Assembly (NCBI RefSeq): GCF_026151205.1
Contig: NC_087083.1
Coordinates: 9,545,460-9,609,459 of the forward strand
Direction of reading: 5' to 3'
DNA: 64,000 bases
DNA from: Bolinopsis microptera
Lineage: Eukaryota; Ctenophora; Tentaculata; Lobata; Bolinopsidae
Numbering within the stretch: position 1 is the first letter of the stretch; each line of letters starts with the position of its first letter. Under the pieces are notes generated by a model. That model saw only the letters and a program-made list of their open reading frames with translations. It searched no databases and had not been told where the DNA came from. This document shows, piece by piece, positions 24,073 through 35,862 of the stretch. The translations under genes were made by a program, and so were the position numbers.

Positions 24073-24649
24073 TATCATCTCTTTTTGATTATAATGTCAG
24101 GGTACTTTATAAAGTCGAAATATAAACTGATATCTTCATTAATAAGGAGGAAGTTTCAACAATTTCGAAATTTTTCCTTTAAAAACATTTCCTTGTGTTT
24201 AGGTAAGCATATCGGTCGATCACTGACTGAATATGCCACTTAATACTCATTCAAGTTGGCATTAAATTCATTTATAATGACATTAAACTGTCGTGGCAAA
24301 GCAGAATTTGTTGGAAATCACAAATGAGCAAAATTCTCACCTTTCGCACGTGCAAACTTTGAGCGGACGTTGCGTGCGCATCCAATATTGAATCGCCGTA
24401 AAATTTTGCATGTAATTGTTGTATATATAGCTTGATAAGCATGCAAAGTTTCAAAGTATTTCAAGAAGAACTGTTATCACAACGGCACTCTAAAGTTGAC
24501 ATAAAATGACGAAAACAGCAATTTTCAGTGATTTTAGCAATTTTTTATCAATTTGGGCGTGTCCCCACGTGTGCAACTTTTCGATTTTTAACTTTAAAAC
24601 TAGCCTAATGCACAATTTATATCTATAGGAAGCAGAACTGAGCTCCACA
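24073..24649. other. Non-coding stretch
   Basis: No gene recognised. It may include the weakly conserved outer end of the repeat that follows. Confidence 0.4.
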
Positions 24650-25645
24650 ACCCAAGGCATGGCCCAACACCAGAGAATACTAAATCGCAAAATTGACGTT
24701 TTTATAAAATAATTCTTCAAAAAAGCACAAACTTCAATGACGAATATCTTTATGAAGGAGCAAGCTAGAAAAACTTTCCGGTAGATTTTCAGAATGCTTG
24801 AACAATTATCTAAGATGAAAATCTCCTCAGATTTTGAATAAAATTACTCCTTAATGGTGTAAAATCAGTTTGAAAAGTTGTTATTTTGTCAAAAATAAAG
24901 TTTTAAAAACACTTAATTTGATGACGTCATCAAGTGGTGATGATGACGTTAAATTATTTTTTGATATAATTGAAACTGAAGTGTAAACGATTATCTTTAA
25001 GACCTGTGGTCGGAAATAGCTGTATCTTTTATAGGTACAAATCTACAGACACCTGAATGTAGCCTATAATTGACTGGCAAAGCGTCTATCCCTGAATATA
25101 TATGTATATCTATCTATGTCACGACAATCTGTCGTAAAACAGGGGTTCTAGAAAACCCACTTCCCGATGTTCCTGAAACCTGAAACTTTTTTTGCAGTCG
25201 ATTTGGTCAACGTCTAGACGCCCTGAAAAATTTCAGATCTCTAACTCGATTTTAACATGGTTTTTAAGGCACCTGAATATGGCGATTTTGGGTTTTTTAC
25301 CGAATTTCGTATAACAGTGCTGGCGAGTATTTTATGCAAATTTCTTAAAAATCTCAACATAACTATTTTTTATTCCTGTCATCTTTGACACCAAATTAGA
25401 ATGTTTTGAACTAAAAATAAATCTGCTGAACGACTTCCGATGAGTCTTAATGCCTGAAAAACTCCTGCCGGAGGCGGCGGCCTTCGGCCGCCGCCTCCGG
25501 CCGGAGTGCACGCTTCGCGTGCACGAAAGAGGCTTGTAACGTGTACCAAAGAGGGTATAATAGTAAAGGGGGTATAATAGTAAAGGGGGTACATAGTATA
25601 CCCACAATAAATGCACCGGTCGTGCTTGCCAGCACTGTGATAATG
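24650..25645 (+). repeat. ~1-kb dispersed repeat, copy 1
   Basis: Matches the reverse complement of 27905-30545 once the two insertions there are removed. It contains ATTTGATGACGTCATCAAGTG, a conserved ACCGAATTTCGTATAA region and, near its right end, two perfect GC-rich hairpins not seen in copy 2. It ends around CTTGCCAGCACTGTGATA. Non-coding. Confidence 0.8.
25467..25524. repeat. Pair of perfect GC hairpins with TTC loops
   Basis: 25467-25501 has 16-bp arms (GCCGGAGGCGGCGGCC) around TTC. 25506-25524 has 8-bp arms (GTGCACGC) around TTC. They stand out sharply from the AT-rich surroundings and are absent from the sister copy of the repeat. Confidence 0.9.
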
Positions 25646-26779
25646 CTATGTGCGAGTTATGAGATGTTAAATGTTAAAATCAGCGATTGATTTGAAGGTT
25701 TTTCAATCGGCACAACTGTTAAATCTAATTGAGCTTATGTAAATTTCAGAAAAACTAACGTTAACTAATATTATAAAATGGAATTCACGATGTCGATGTC
25801 ACAGGGAATTGTAATGATTGTATTTGAAAATAAACTAATATCCTTACACTAATCTTTCAATTCGGTTTTGCAGCACAACCTAGTCAAATAATGTCGCTTA
25901 TCATTACTCTATTTCACTAATTAATATACCTCTAAGAAATTTCTAACTGACATCGATTAAAGAAACATTTCTTGAAAAATTGAATAATGTTATGATATTA
26001 ATAAAAGCTGCTTTAATCTCTGAGATTGTCAACGAATTTCGGAGTCGCAAATATTTACTGATTTAGCTGAGTGTCGTTTCTCGAGTCGTCCAAGTAAGGA
26101 GCACAATATCAGGTTGAAATGAATTGGGCAATTTTTAAGAACAGCGCATTATGTTTCAGGGAGATACCCCCACATTCATCTTTATCTCAAATTATTTGTT
26201 TTAACACTACTATATATAGTAGTGCTGTAGTGTTATATAGTGTTACTATATATAGTAGAGTTAAAGGTATTGAATACAGAAATGATATCCTCAAATCATT
26301 TAATGCACCAAGAACTCAACAATCGCTCTAGGAAATGGAAAAGTATATTTATCGGCCCTAAATCAGTCAGGCTCCTAGGTGACCGGTCACATGGTCACAC
26401 TTCTTAGCTTCGAAATCCACTCAGTTCTCCGTTATCAAAACAACTACCTGCACGTGCAGTGATTTATATCAACTACCACGTGTTTATATCTAACACATGA
26501 CTACTCTCTACTATGAAGTAATGCACGTGCCGAACTAATTTATCTGTTATTATTGCACCTAGCTACTTTTTAATCTAGTGATCAAATTAATTCCACAGTA
26601 TTCTGTTTGATCTGATCTGAGAGGTTAGATCAGCTGAGTTGTTGATATAATATACTTTAGTAGTACGATTCATTTCACGGTACGTGCTTTATTAGAAAGG
26701 AAGATTTCTTCCACAATATTATATATCCTCATGTAGATATATCGCGCTTTATTTTCAAGTGTTGTTGTAACAGTTATAC
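25646..26779. other. Non-coding stretch
   Basis: No gene recognised. CTACTATATATAGTAG-type palindromes lie near 26208-26255, and GTGACCGGTCAC near 26380. Confidence 0.4.
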
Positions 26780-27272
26780 TGTGGCAGTACTGTGCCAGTA
26801 CCCAGTACTGTGGCAGTACTGTGCCAGTACCCAGTACTGTGGCAGTACTGTGCCAGTACCCAGTACTGTGGCAGTACTGTGCCAGTACCCAGTACTGTGG
26901 CAGTACTGTGGCACTACTGTGCCAGTACCCAGTACTGTGGCAGTACTGTGGCAGTACCCAGTACTGTGGCAGTACTGTGGCAGTACCCAGTACTGTGGCA
27001 GACGGCAGTACTGTGGCAGTACCCAGTACTGTGGCAGTACTGTGGCAGTACTGTGGCAGTACCCAGTACTGTGGCAGTACTGTGGCAGTACCCAGTACTG
27101 TGGCAGTACTGTGGCAGTACTGTGGCAGTACTGTGGCAGTACCCAGTACTGTGGCAGTACTGTGGCAGTACCCAGTACTGTGGCAGTACTGTGGCAGTAC
27201 CCAGTACTGTGGCAGTACTGTGGCAGTACTGTGCCAGTACCCAGTACTGTGGCAGTACTGTGGCACTACTGT
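26780..27272. repeat. Palindromic minisatellite (CAGTACTGTGGCAGTACC)
   Basis: Alternating 15-bp (CAGTACTGTGGCAGT-like) and 14-bp (ACCCAGTACTGTGG) steps, giving a 29-bp compound period with unequal copy mixing. Every unit carries the self-complementary CAGTACTG. Multiple open frames are artefacts. Confidence 0.95.
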
Positions 27273-27904
27273 GCAACAGCAAAATGTCTAGCAGAAATCT
27301 TGATCAATTAAACTTTATGTTTACATATTTTGAAAGAAGACGGTATATAATTAGATCAATAAAATGACCGTGTATTAAAATATTAAACGAGTACTAGTGA
27401 GTAGGTACATTGAATAAAACCCGTGTGACAGCCTCACAAATGACACTAATTACAATCACACTACACACAGAGTCCAGCGGTAACACTTCTTTCTTACTTT
27501 GAAGAGTCTACTAAAGTAGTGTTAATACAAACACTAGTTGTCTCCACGTGTCAGCTTACCAATAATGAGCTTCAAGTTCAACAAGATGATCACTTATTTT
27601 ACGTACAAGGTGATTATGGAGCTGATCACTTAAATTAACGCTCAATTATAACGTACTATGCCAGTCGTGGGGGAGGAGAAATTTACTATAGTAGTATGAT
27701 TACTATTATTGTGTGAGTTTTGCACCTGAATATTGAATATATAATTAATTAATAATTGATTATTTACGCATAATCTCTGTAAACTAACTTAAGGGAGGGG
27801 TATGAAATGAACCAAATCTTATATTATGAGAAGTTAACTAATAGACAAATGGTTGGGGGGTGGGACTCGTAGAACTGTTAGGTAGTATTTATATAGTATC
27901 ACAA
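27273..27904. other. Non-coding stretch
   Basis: No gene recognised. Confidence 0.4.
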
Positions 27905-28004
27905 TGCTGGCAAGCATGACCGTCGCTCTTATATTCACAATATTATTTACCCCCTATACTATTATATCCCCTATATTGTTTTTCAGGCATTAGTAGTAGT
28001 AGTA

Positions 28005-29328
28005 GTAGTAAACCCGCGAAGGGGTGGCATGTGCCGCAATAAAAATATTACAATCATTTATTATTATATCAATTTATCATTAAATATTTCAAAAATATCA
28101 ATAACGTATGGTGATTTTCACACTTGGTAAAATATATAAAAATAAAGTTAATCTACACTAAAGAATAAATAATCTATATTATATAAATCAACAATATTAA
28201 CTCCCCATCTTCTTGTAGTCATTTATCAAAGCGGTAGAAATCCAAGTAATTTTAGTACGCGGTGCGCAAGGAATTTCGTTTCAAAAAATGTGTAGGCAAG
28301 ATAAGCCTTAGGGTGGCAGTGAAAATTGAAAAATAAGTTTCAGAATAAATTGCAGTGACTGACTGTCAAATGCATTATCGCAGTTCATTTATTTGACTGC
28401 ACTAACGTTTAGGATTCTTACAGCTGTTATATTTTGCTAATATTTTGTTTAAAAGTTGTAAAGGACAAAGTTCTTGTCCGTCCACGAAAGGTTTTCTAGG
28501 TCAAGTTTTTGTTTGTCCAGTAAGTAACGTACAATGTTGTCCTTGTATGAATTAATAAACTTATCTTGTAACTTAGGTACGTTGAAGGGAAGGATTTTAT
28601 TTATTTCGTTTATCGTGTTGTTATATATAATCGTGGTCCTACGTTAGAGATGCTATAATCGGTGATCCGTAATCTGTTGAACTTAATTTCAAAATACTTT
28701 GGATTTCTCCTTTCCGTTTGTCTAAGCGGTGATTTTTCAAATATACTACAGATACTCGATGGTGCTACTCCCATATAAACCTTGTGCATCAAAGTTAGAC
28801 AGCTTTTAGCAATGAGATTAGGAAGAGCCAAAATTCCTATTTTGTTGAAGATGGATTTTGTGTGAGATGGTAGTTTACGTTTTTCTTTGTCGTAAAAATA
28901 GTTATGATATTCTGAATCAGTGGCGCGAATAGCTTTCTTTTGAGCAGAGAATAAAGACTGAATGGAATTTAAAGATTTGGTACCCCAAGCAGTAGTGCAG
29001 TAATACAGGTGAGATTGAATTAAACTATTGTATAGCATTTTTTGAGCTTTATTCGGAATGGAACTTTTAAGTTTCATCATTACGCCTGCATTTCTGGATA
29101 TTTTAGTTTTTAACTGTTTAATGTGCAGGCTCCAGCTAAGTTTTGAGTCAATAATGACACCTAAAAATCGTTCATGTTCACTTTTCACTAGTCGCTGTCC
29201 TTCTATACTAATATTTATATCCTCTGGTAATCTGTTAGTGAATATCATGTATTTAGTTTTTCCTACATTAAGTTTAAGACCGTTGTTTTTAACCCATGTC
29301 TGTACAGTATTTAAAACTCTGTTAAGAC
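28005..29328 (-). mobile_element. 5'-truncated non-LTR retrotransposon (LINE)
   Basis: The 3' end on the minus strand finishes in a (TAC)n tract (27992-28010), a short-tandem tail typical of CR1/L2-type LINEs. Comparison with copy 1 of the host repeat gives the empty site: GGCATTAAGACTCATCG there becomes GGCATTA, then LINE, then TTAAGACTCATCG here, so the junctions and a TTA overlap are visible. Only the distal part of the RT ORF remains. Confidence 0.85.
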
Positions 29329-29365
29329 TCATCGAAAGTAGTTCAGCCAGTATATTTAAGTTCAA
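28610..29365 (-). pseudogene. LINE reverse transcriptase, C-terminal 240 residues
   Basis: The frame begins in host repeat sequence and becomes LINE at about the RVLNTVQTW region. It shows the RT thumb-side block QTWVKNNGLKLNVGKTKYMI, then the FLGVIIDSKLSWSLHIKQLK block, then SLIQSHLYYCTTAWG and the family's C-terminal part. These follow the YADD motif in complete LINEs, so the catalytic palm is missing. It is a dead 5'-truncated copy. The ~600-bp 3' UTR (28010-28609) is non-coding. Confidence 0.9.
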
Positions 29366-29929
29366 AACATTCTAATTCTAATTCAGGAATAGGAAATAGT
29401 TATGTTGAGGTTTTTAAGAAATTTGCGCAAAATATACGCGCCAGCATGTTATACACTTATACAGTTATACGAAATTCGGTAAAAACCCAAAATCGCCATA
29501 TTTAGGTGCCTTAAAAACCATGTTAAAATTGAGTTAGAGATCTGAAACTTTTCAGGGTGGAAGTGGGTTTTCTGGAACGCCTGTTTCACAACAGATTATC
29601 GTGATATAGGTAGGTATGTATTATAGATTTATAGACGCTTTGGCTGTCAATTGTAGCTTACATTAAAGTGTCAGTAGATTCAAAAGTACGAATATGTCTT
29701 GAAGATAATCGTTTACACTTAAGTTTACATTATATCAAAAAATAATTTAACGTCATCATCACTGCACTTGATGACGTCATCAAATTAAGCGTTTTTAAAT
29801 CTTGATTTTTGACAAAACAATAACTTTTCAAATCAATTCAACTCCATTAACTGATTAAGGAGTAATTTTATTCAAAATCTGAAGAAATTTTCGAGTTGGA
29901 TAATTGTTCAAGCATTCTGAAAATCTTTA

Positions 29930-30292
29930 GTAGTGGAACAGCAATACTAAGGTAATGGGACTACTGCGGACCCTCTACCGGCCAAACCTTGTTAACAAAG
30001 CCGCTGCAACTAAATTATTCGAGATTCTTCTCGAATAATTTTCAAGACTTGATGTCAACTTATTATCGGAGAAAAAGACGATTTATAAAGGAGCTACCTA
30101 ACATTCTACCTACTCCTCATTTCTTAAGACGTCCACTACATGATGTTGCTCTACCAATTTGATTTATGTCCCTTAAAGCCTTAAGCGCTTTTAACTACCG
30201 TTCACCGAACCTTGACTGCGGCTTTGTTAACAAGGTTTGGCCGGTAGAGGGTCCGCAGTAGTCCCATTACCTTAGAATTGCTGTTCCACTAC
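29930..30292. mobile_element. 363-bp MITE with ~75-bp inverted repeats and TA duplication
   Basis: Ends GTAGTGGAACAGCAAT and the inverted ATTGCTGTTCCACTAC are flanked by TA (29928-29929 and 30293-30294). Arms extend inward through ACCGGCCAAACCTTGTTAAC. It is inserted in copy 2 of the dispersed repeat. The spacer is non-coding. Confidence 0.85.
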
Positions 30293-30545
30293 TAAAGAAA
30301 TAATCCCGATAACACTCGACCTCTGCCTGATCCAGAGGATATCACCATTTTACCTTCACACAGACATCGAACGCTGTAAGAAGATGACGATCAGACCTCA
30401 TTATTCTGGAAATCTGTCAGAAAATTTTCCTACCTTGCTTCTTCATGAAGATATTCGCTATTGAAGTTAGTGCTTTTTTTAAGAATAATTTTATAAAAAC
30501 ACAAAAGTTGTGAATTAGTATTCTCTGGTGTCAAACACCACACCA

Positions 30546-31050
30546 TGGGACAGTAACCTTACTTTATTACGATGACTAGGGGGCCCGTGGTCACAGGGGG
30601 AAAGCTTGTCAGTGGTCAAAGCTAAAGGTCAGCGTTTATGAGTGATGAGTAATCGTATTAAGTATTGCGAAAATGGTTTTCAGTAGAATGTACTGAACAT
30701 CGAGTCTAAGAATTATCACCCTGAAACTTTGCACACGATCCAACAACTTTAGCTTCTAAAAATACATACATTACACATCTGAATCATTTCGTACAGGTCC
30801 CTCACCGTCTCATTTGATAGATTTGTTTTTTGTTCAAATTGAAGTTTTTACGTATGAATGAATTGTAGATAAAAAAGGAAATTTGTACTGAATGATGTAG
30901 GGAAAATGACATAATCTATCAAATGACTCAACACTTGGGACGTTGAGCGTAGATTTAACCTGAGTTAAAAATGTGAATAAATGGATATAGGTTGGCGAAA
31001 CGTGTCAATTAAAATTGGTTATATGAAAATTGATTGATATAAAAATCACA
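30546..31050. other. Non-coding stretch
   Basis: No gene recognised. Confidence 0.4.
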
Positions 31051-31054
31051 CTAT

Positions 31055-31222
31055 ACCACACCACACCACACGTACACCACACCACACCACACCACACCAC
31101 ACCACACCACACCACACCACACCACACCACACCACACCACACCACACCCACACCACACCACACCACACCATACCACACCACACCACACCACACCACACCA
31201 CACCACACCACACCACACCACA
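31055..31222. repeat. (CCACA)n pentanucleotide array, block 1
   Basis: Nearly pure CCACA repeats with a few slips. The HTTPH and VWCGV open frames are artefacts. Confidence 0.97.
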
Positions 31223-31337
31223 TGACAGGACAGGACGGGACAGTAAAACTTAAAATAAACACAGCTAGTAAACAAACAAACCTTACCTTTTTACGATGCG
31301 ATGAAGAAAAAATTAAAGGTCGGGGCGTCGGGGCAAT

Positions 31338-31471
31338 CACACCACACCACACCACACCACACCACACCACACCACACCACACCACACCACACCACACCAC
31401 ACCACACCACACCACACCACACCACACCACACCACGCCACACCACACCACACCACACCACACCACACCACT
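31338..31471. repeat. (CCACA)n pentanucleotide array, block 2
   Basis: Second CCACA block, separated from the first by a 115-bp unique segment. Followed by GGGAC-rich short repeats (31480-31550). Confidence 0.97.
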
Positions 31472-31574
31472 GGATAGCACAGGACAGGACATGACGGTAC
31501 GGGACGGGACGGGACAACACAGGACTTGACGGGACAGGGCGGGACAGTAAAACCTATAAACTCACAAACCTTAC

Positions 31575-32590
31575 CTTTTTACGATGTGATATCACTTGTC
31601 TGTCTGCTGCAGTAAAGACAGATCTTCAGCTGGAGGCTTGACGACTTGGATGACATGATCCTGCAAAACATAATTTAGCAAAATAAAAGGGGAAAAGGCA
31701 TGAAATAGCAGACATCCATTTTGTTTTTCTATAGTTCTATAGACGGATGGGATACAATAAATCAAATCCGAGTTTAAAGCACAGACGATGATAAACGGAA
31801 CAGAAAGCAACCGCTCATTACCAAGGTATAAAAACTTACATAGATTATCCGTCCTATAACCACCTGCATACTTTATGAAAAGTTTCAAGAAAATCGTACG
31901 GTAGGATCCGACCTAAACTATTGTTCGAATAATCTATTTTCTGAGTCGGACAGATGTTGCTGTCGGACAGATGTTGTCCAATCAGCACAGTGAAACTTAC
32001 AAAACCTTACTTTATTATGATGGCAGTTGAGTAGGTACGCTGCAGTGGAGACAGTTCCTCAGCTGAAGGCTTGACGACTTGGATAACATGATCCTGCAAG
32101 ACATAATTTAGAAAAATAAAAGGCAAAAAGGCAAAAAATAGCAGACATCCAATTTTTTTTCTATAAATGGATGGGATAAAATAAATTAAATCCGAGTTTA
32201 AAGCACAGACGATATTAAACGGAAGAAAACACAAGTGGTATAGGCAGAACAGGCAGACGCCTCGGTCACCAAGGTAATTCGTGAATCGTGATAGTTCATT
32301 GTTGGAAGCGTGATAATTTTGATTACACACATTATAAACAGGATTAAATAAATTAAATCCGAGTTTAAAGCACAGACGATATTAAACGGAAGAGAACGCA
32401 AGTGGTATTATAGGCAGAACAGGCAGACGCCTCGGTCACCAAGGTAACGTGATAGTTGGAAGCTTGATGATTTTGATTACACGCTTGAACGGGATAAAAT
32501 AAATTAAATCAAAGTTTAAAGCGCAGATGATATTAAACGGAACAAAAAGCGACCGCCCATTATCAGGGGATAAAAACAGAAATGAGACTA
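31575..32590 (-). repeat. Locally duplicated segment with two exon-like modules
   Basis: Two related exon-like modules lie on the minus strand, 32011-32093 and 31575-31660, each after TTATGT(C/T)TTGCAG-type acceptors and before GTAAGG donors. Both encode DHVIQVVKP(S/P)AE(E/D)LS(P/L)LQ. The first stays open to its donor; the second has an in-frame TGA. A third donor copy is at 31285-31300. Between and upstream, a unit containing AAATCCGAGTTTAAAGCACA recurs at about 31765, 32188, 32355 and, diverged, 32508. This looks like tandem duplication of a small exon with its intron. No full gene could be assembled and no family is recognised. Confidence 0.5.
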
Positions 32591-33378
32591 GGCTACAAAA
32601 AGAAACAGCAGGCGCTCACCGAGCTAACACTTGATAAACTGACCAATCAAGTGATGTTCCTCCCTGTCACGTGACGAGCTAGGCCGACCAATCACACGCT
32701 ACAGGGCGAACCGCGTCCTAGGCTTATCTTTTGTTATGATATTTTATCTTGTAGAAGATTAAGTGTACAGTAAATGTGCTCACGATTATATTCCCGCGGG
32801 TCAGGAAACTGCGTCGTATAGAGTACGACCCTGAGGGTTCTGTCGGGGTTCATGCTGTCGGACATATATGTCGCCCAATCATTGATAAAGGTAATTCAAA
32901 TATTTAACAATGCAGTTGATATAGGTAACTGATGTAGAAACTCGATTTTACCAGTAGCATTAAGTCAAATTAACTAATTAAGTATAAAGAGGTAAAATAA
33001 CGAAATATAAAGGAAGTTATGTTGCAGAACGTGATAAGCGAGCAGAAAGTGCACCTTAATAAAGTCTAGTCAGCAGAACGGTAAAAAGGTACCAATATCA
33101 CAATTCACATACACGGCACACGCGCACGTGTTCGAGTAGTCCATGACACGGTAACCATGGTAACCCTGAGCAGTTGTCGATCCAGCCAATAGCAGAGCTT
33201 CTCAGTTCTCACGTACGTGTTGTTTGGTGGCCAATAAGATAGCGCGCTATATAACCGCCGAGTGTGCACGCACTCAAACTGACTTATAACATTAACACTG
33301 TAAAATGTGTACGCGGAATGTGTGTGTGTCGATAGAGCTGTTTCTTATCTGCGTTAGTGCAATGCTAATTACTTAATT
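32591..33378. other. Non-coding stretch
   Basis: No gene recognised. It contains several CACGTG-type motifs and GGTAACCATGGTAACC near 33151. Confidence 0.4.
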
Positions 33379-34606
33379 ATAACACACATAACGCCGCCCC
33401 TTATTTTCTATTCCGTCCCTTTATAGCAGTATTCTCGGAGGAGTACAGGTTAAAGTTCACTGTATTCCAATTATTGTGCAAGTTGCAGCTTTTTCTCTTG
33501 ATACAAACACTTAAAGACTTAACTACTTTTATTTTGTAAATTTGTTGTCTTGTCAAGTTAAAATGAGAGTCATTCGATCGTCAATAAGGTGATAAGTTTA
33601 AGTAAAGTTCAGAGCCGAATCCCGGTAGCCCATATTATAATACATATTTCAGATTACTACATTATAAACCCCTCCGGGATAGAATAAGATTATGATAATC
33701 CCGGCTCCCGCTAAATAGATTCTGATAATCCCGCCTCCCGCTGTTAGTTTTTTCCCGCTGAATAAATAACCCCGGCACAACTTCTATAATCCCGCCCCGC
33801 TAATTTGGCTCAACAAGATTTGTTTTGTTTTGATATTCCATGAGAATTTCAACTGCGCACTGTCACGTGTTTTGATGACGTGTATCACGTGACTAACTAC
33901 TACGACGCGCATTGGTAAAAAATGTCACGTGACCTATGGCTTAACGTAAGAACTATAAATACACTTGATCTACGTATCGGTCTAATTGCAGGCGCTGGCA
34001 AAACTCCAGCACACTGCTTACATTACTTAAACTCTTACATTAATAGGACCAGTTCCAGAACTTGTCTCGACGGTTACATTTGATTTTGTCCGGTTAATTT
34101 TGTCGTGTTTGATATAAGCCATGTATTATAGTCGTCTACTTTGATGAACTTCATGACACGATATCATTATTAGCTACACCTTTTATCGCTTGCCAGGCTT
34201 AACTCGACGCCCCTTTATGTCGATATTCATATTCATTCAACGTACTTCTGACTGAGGAATAATGTTTAGATATAACGCCAATTTCAAATGTCATAGTACC
34301 TTAGTTGTATTTATTTCAATTTGGTAGTCCCCAATTCCATTTCATATTTTCCATACTGATCTCATATGGCTAGAATTAAGAGTAAAATGTCAAATTTGTT
34401 GGTCCTAGCACTAACCCGGAGGGGTTTATAACACATAACACCGGCACGCTTAAGTTATATTAAAATGACCCCTCGTGCTAAAGCACGTCGGGGTTATTTT
34501 CATAATAATCCCTCGTGCTTCGCACTCGAAATTATTATAAATTTTTCCCGCGCGTCGCGGGAAAAATTGAAATATAATCCCTGCGCATGCCGGGGTTATG
34601 TGTGTT
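33379..34606. mobile_element. Candidate 1.2-kb hairpin-rich non-autonomous element
   Basis: Short inverted ends: AACACACATAACGCCG at the left and CCGGGGTTATGTGTGTT at the right, with an internal related copy TTATAACACATAACACCGGC near 34430. The interior holds repeated GATAATCCCG phrases (33693-33795) and several hairpins: CTCGTGCTTCGCACTCG, CCTCGTGCTAAAGCACG, and a perfect 13-bp-arm hairpin AATTTTTCCCGCG at 34540-34568. No coding region. Boundaries and target duplication are uncertain. Confidence 0.45.
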
Positions 34607-34732
34607 TAAATATTGTTTAGAGCGCGAAGTTTGAAGTGCTAGATTATAAGCTATAGCTGGTATTAATTAATATGGTTACTGTAGTAACTCTAGATTTTCG
34701 CATGTTGGAGTATTCGGTGTAAACAAGACGCT

Positions 34733-34864
34733 ATTTCTCTTTCTCTTTCTCTTTCTCTTTCTCTTTCTTTTTCTCTTTCTCTTTCTCTTTCTCTTTCTCT
34801 TTCTTTTTCTCTTTCTCTTTCTCTTTCTCTTTCCCTTTCTCTTTCTCTTTCTCTTTCTCTTTTC
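34733..34864. repeat. (CTTTCT)n polypyrimidine tract
   Basis: About 22 copies of a hexanucleotide, pure pyrimidine on the plus strand. It is a mirror-type tract able to form H-DNA. The open frame of R/E residues is an artefact. Confidence 0.97.
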
Positions 34865-34932
34865 TTACCTATATACAACTATACTAATATATCCCTTAAT
34901 ACGATGTGTTTGTTTTGACTTGCAAATATGTA

Positions 34933-35135
34933 ACGCTTTTCCCATTCATTCACGGCTTACGAATTGTAATAAAGCTTATACTATTGAATGAGAAAAGCTC
35001 GAGCTACCGATTTCATTATCGGTATCAATTTGCATTTGCAACCGGTTCTTCAAATTAATATCATTTCCTTTTGTTTGGAAAAAATCAGAGACACTGGCAG
35101 CGGTCCACTCTACCCATGATTGTAGGTTTTGGTCC
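34933..35135. mobile_element. Deleted relative of the 23.6-kb MITE
   Basis: Contains the inner left-arm sequence GCTTTTCCCATTCATTCACG directly followed by a full right arm ending GGTTTTGGTCCAATT. The outer left arm is missing. Confidence 0.8.
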
Positions 35136-35236
35136 AATTTATATAATAGTAAATAATATAAAATTAACCAAATTTGACTTAGTCTTACATGAGAAGTTAA
35201 GTAAAAGGGGGCTAAAAGTAAAGGGGACTCGTAGAA

Positions 35237-35345
35237 CCCCCCCCCCCCCCCGAACTGAAGTGGAACCCCCCCCCCCCTTCAACTGAAGTAGAACCCCCAA
35301 CTGAAGTGGAACCCCCCCCCCTTCCCCCCCACCAACTGAAGTGGA
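35237..35345. repeat. Poly-C/AACTGAAGTGGAAC repeat
   Basis: Four copies of (A/C)AACTGAAGT(G/A)GAAC separated by C runs of 5-14 bases. Confidence 0.9.
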
Positions 35346-35862
35346 ACTACACTGGTTCAATTCCAGCGTTTTAGTCGGTCATAATTCATTTATTGAATTT
35401 AAGAAATGCAAGTTTCAACTGAAATATCTCTTTGTTAAAACGAAGGACCCAAAAACGGAGTACACTTTGCGAACAAAACAAATGTTTTTCTTTTTGAAAT
35501 AAGTATAAATATTTATAAACAGGGATAGTAATTACGAATAATAATAGAAAGGGTCCCAATTAGGTTCTTTTCTTTTGTAATATTATCAGCTATAGTTATA
35601 TTGTAGCTGTAAACTTAACTGTTAAGTAATGATATAATACCTTATTTAATTTTTGTGGCATTGCTAATCAAAATAATTCGTCATCTACGCATTAAAATTA
35701 ATTCACATCTGTAGAATTCGACTAAAATCAGCCATTTATTATACTGGTCATTTTTGGCAAAATTTAATTAAAAATAAAATGTAATCATAAGCATCAAAAC
35801 ATTGTCTGTTTAACAATCCAAATAATAATATTCACAACAAAACTGTTCCACTCTGTGATCTC
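35346..35862. other. AT-rich 3' flank of the ABHD12-like gene
   Basis: Downstream (3') side of the minus-strand lipase gene. No other gene seen; AT-rich enough to hold polyadenylation signals. Confidence 0.5.

Larger units (their letters stand above)
27905..30545 (-). repeat. ~1-kb dispersed repeat, copy 2, interrupted by two insertions
   Basis: Inverted relative to copy 1 (24650-25645). Homology is seen at 27910-27995, 29329-29927 and about 30405-30545. The gaps are filled by a truncated LINE and by a 363-bp MITE plus ~110 bp of other sequence. Shared landmarks are GTTTTTCAGGCATTA, ACTCATCG, TTCAAAACATTCTAATT, TAGTTATGTTGAG and CTTGATGACGTCATCAAATT. Confidence 0.8.

Noticed and set aside
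26670-27367. Frames of 120-198 codons over the CAGTACTG array
   Set aside because: Overlapping frames on both strands follow the repeat edges; artefact.
31005-31520. (CCACA)n as a telomere-like or interstitial telomeric repeat
   Set aside because: Metazoan telomeres are usually TTAGGG-type; this pentamer is a simple satellite and the ORFs are artefacts.
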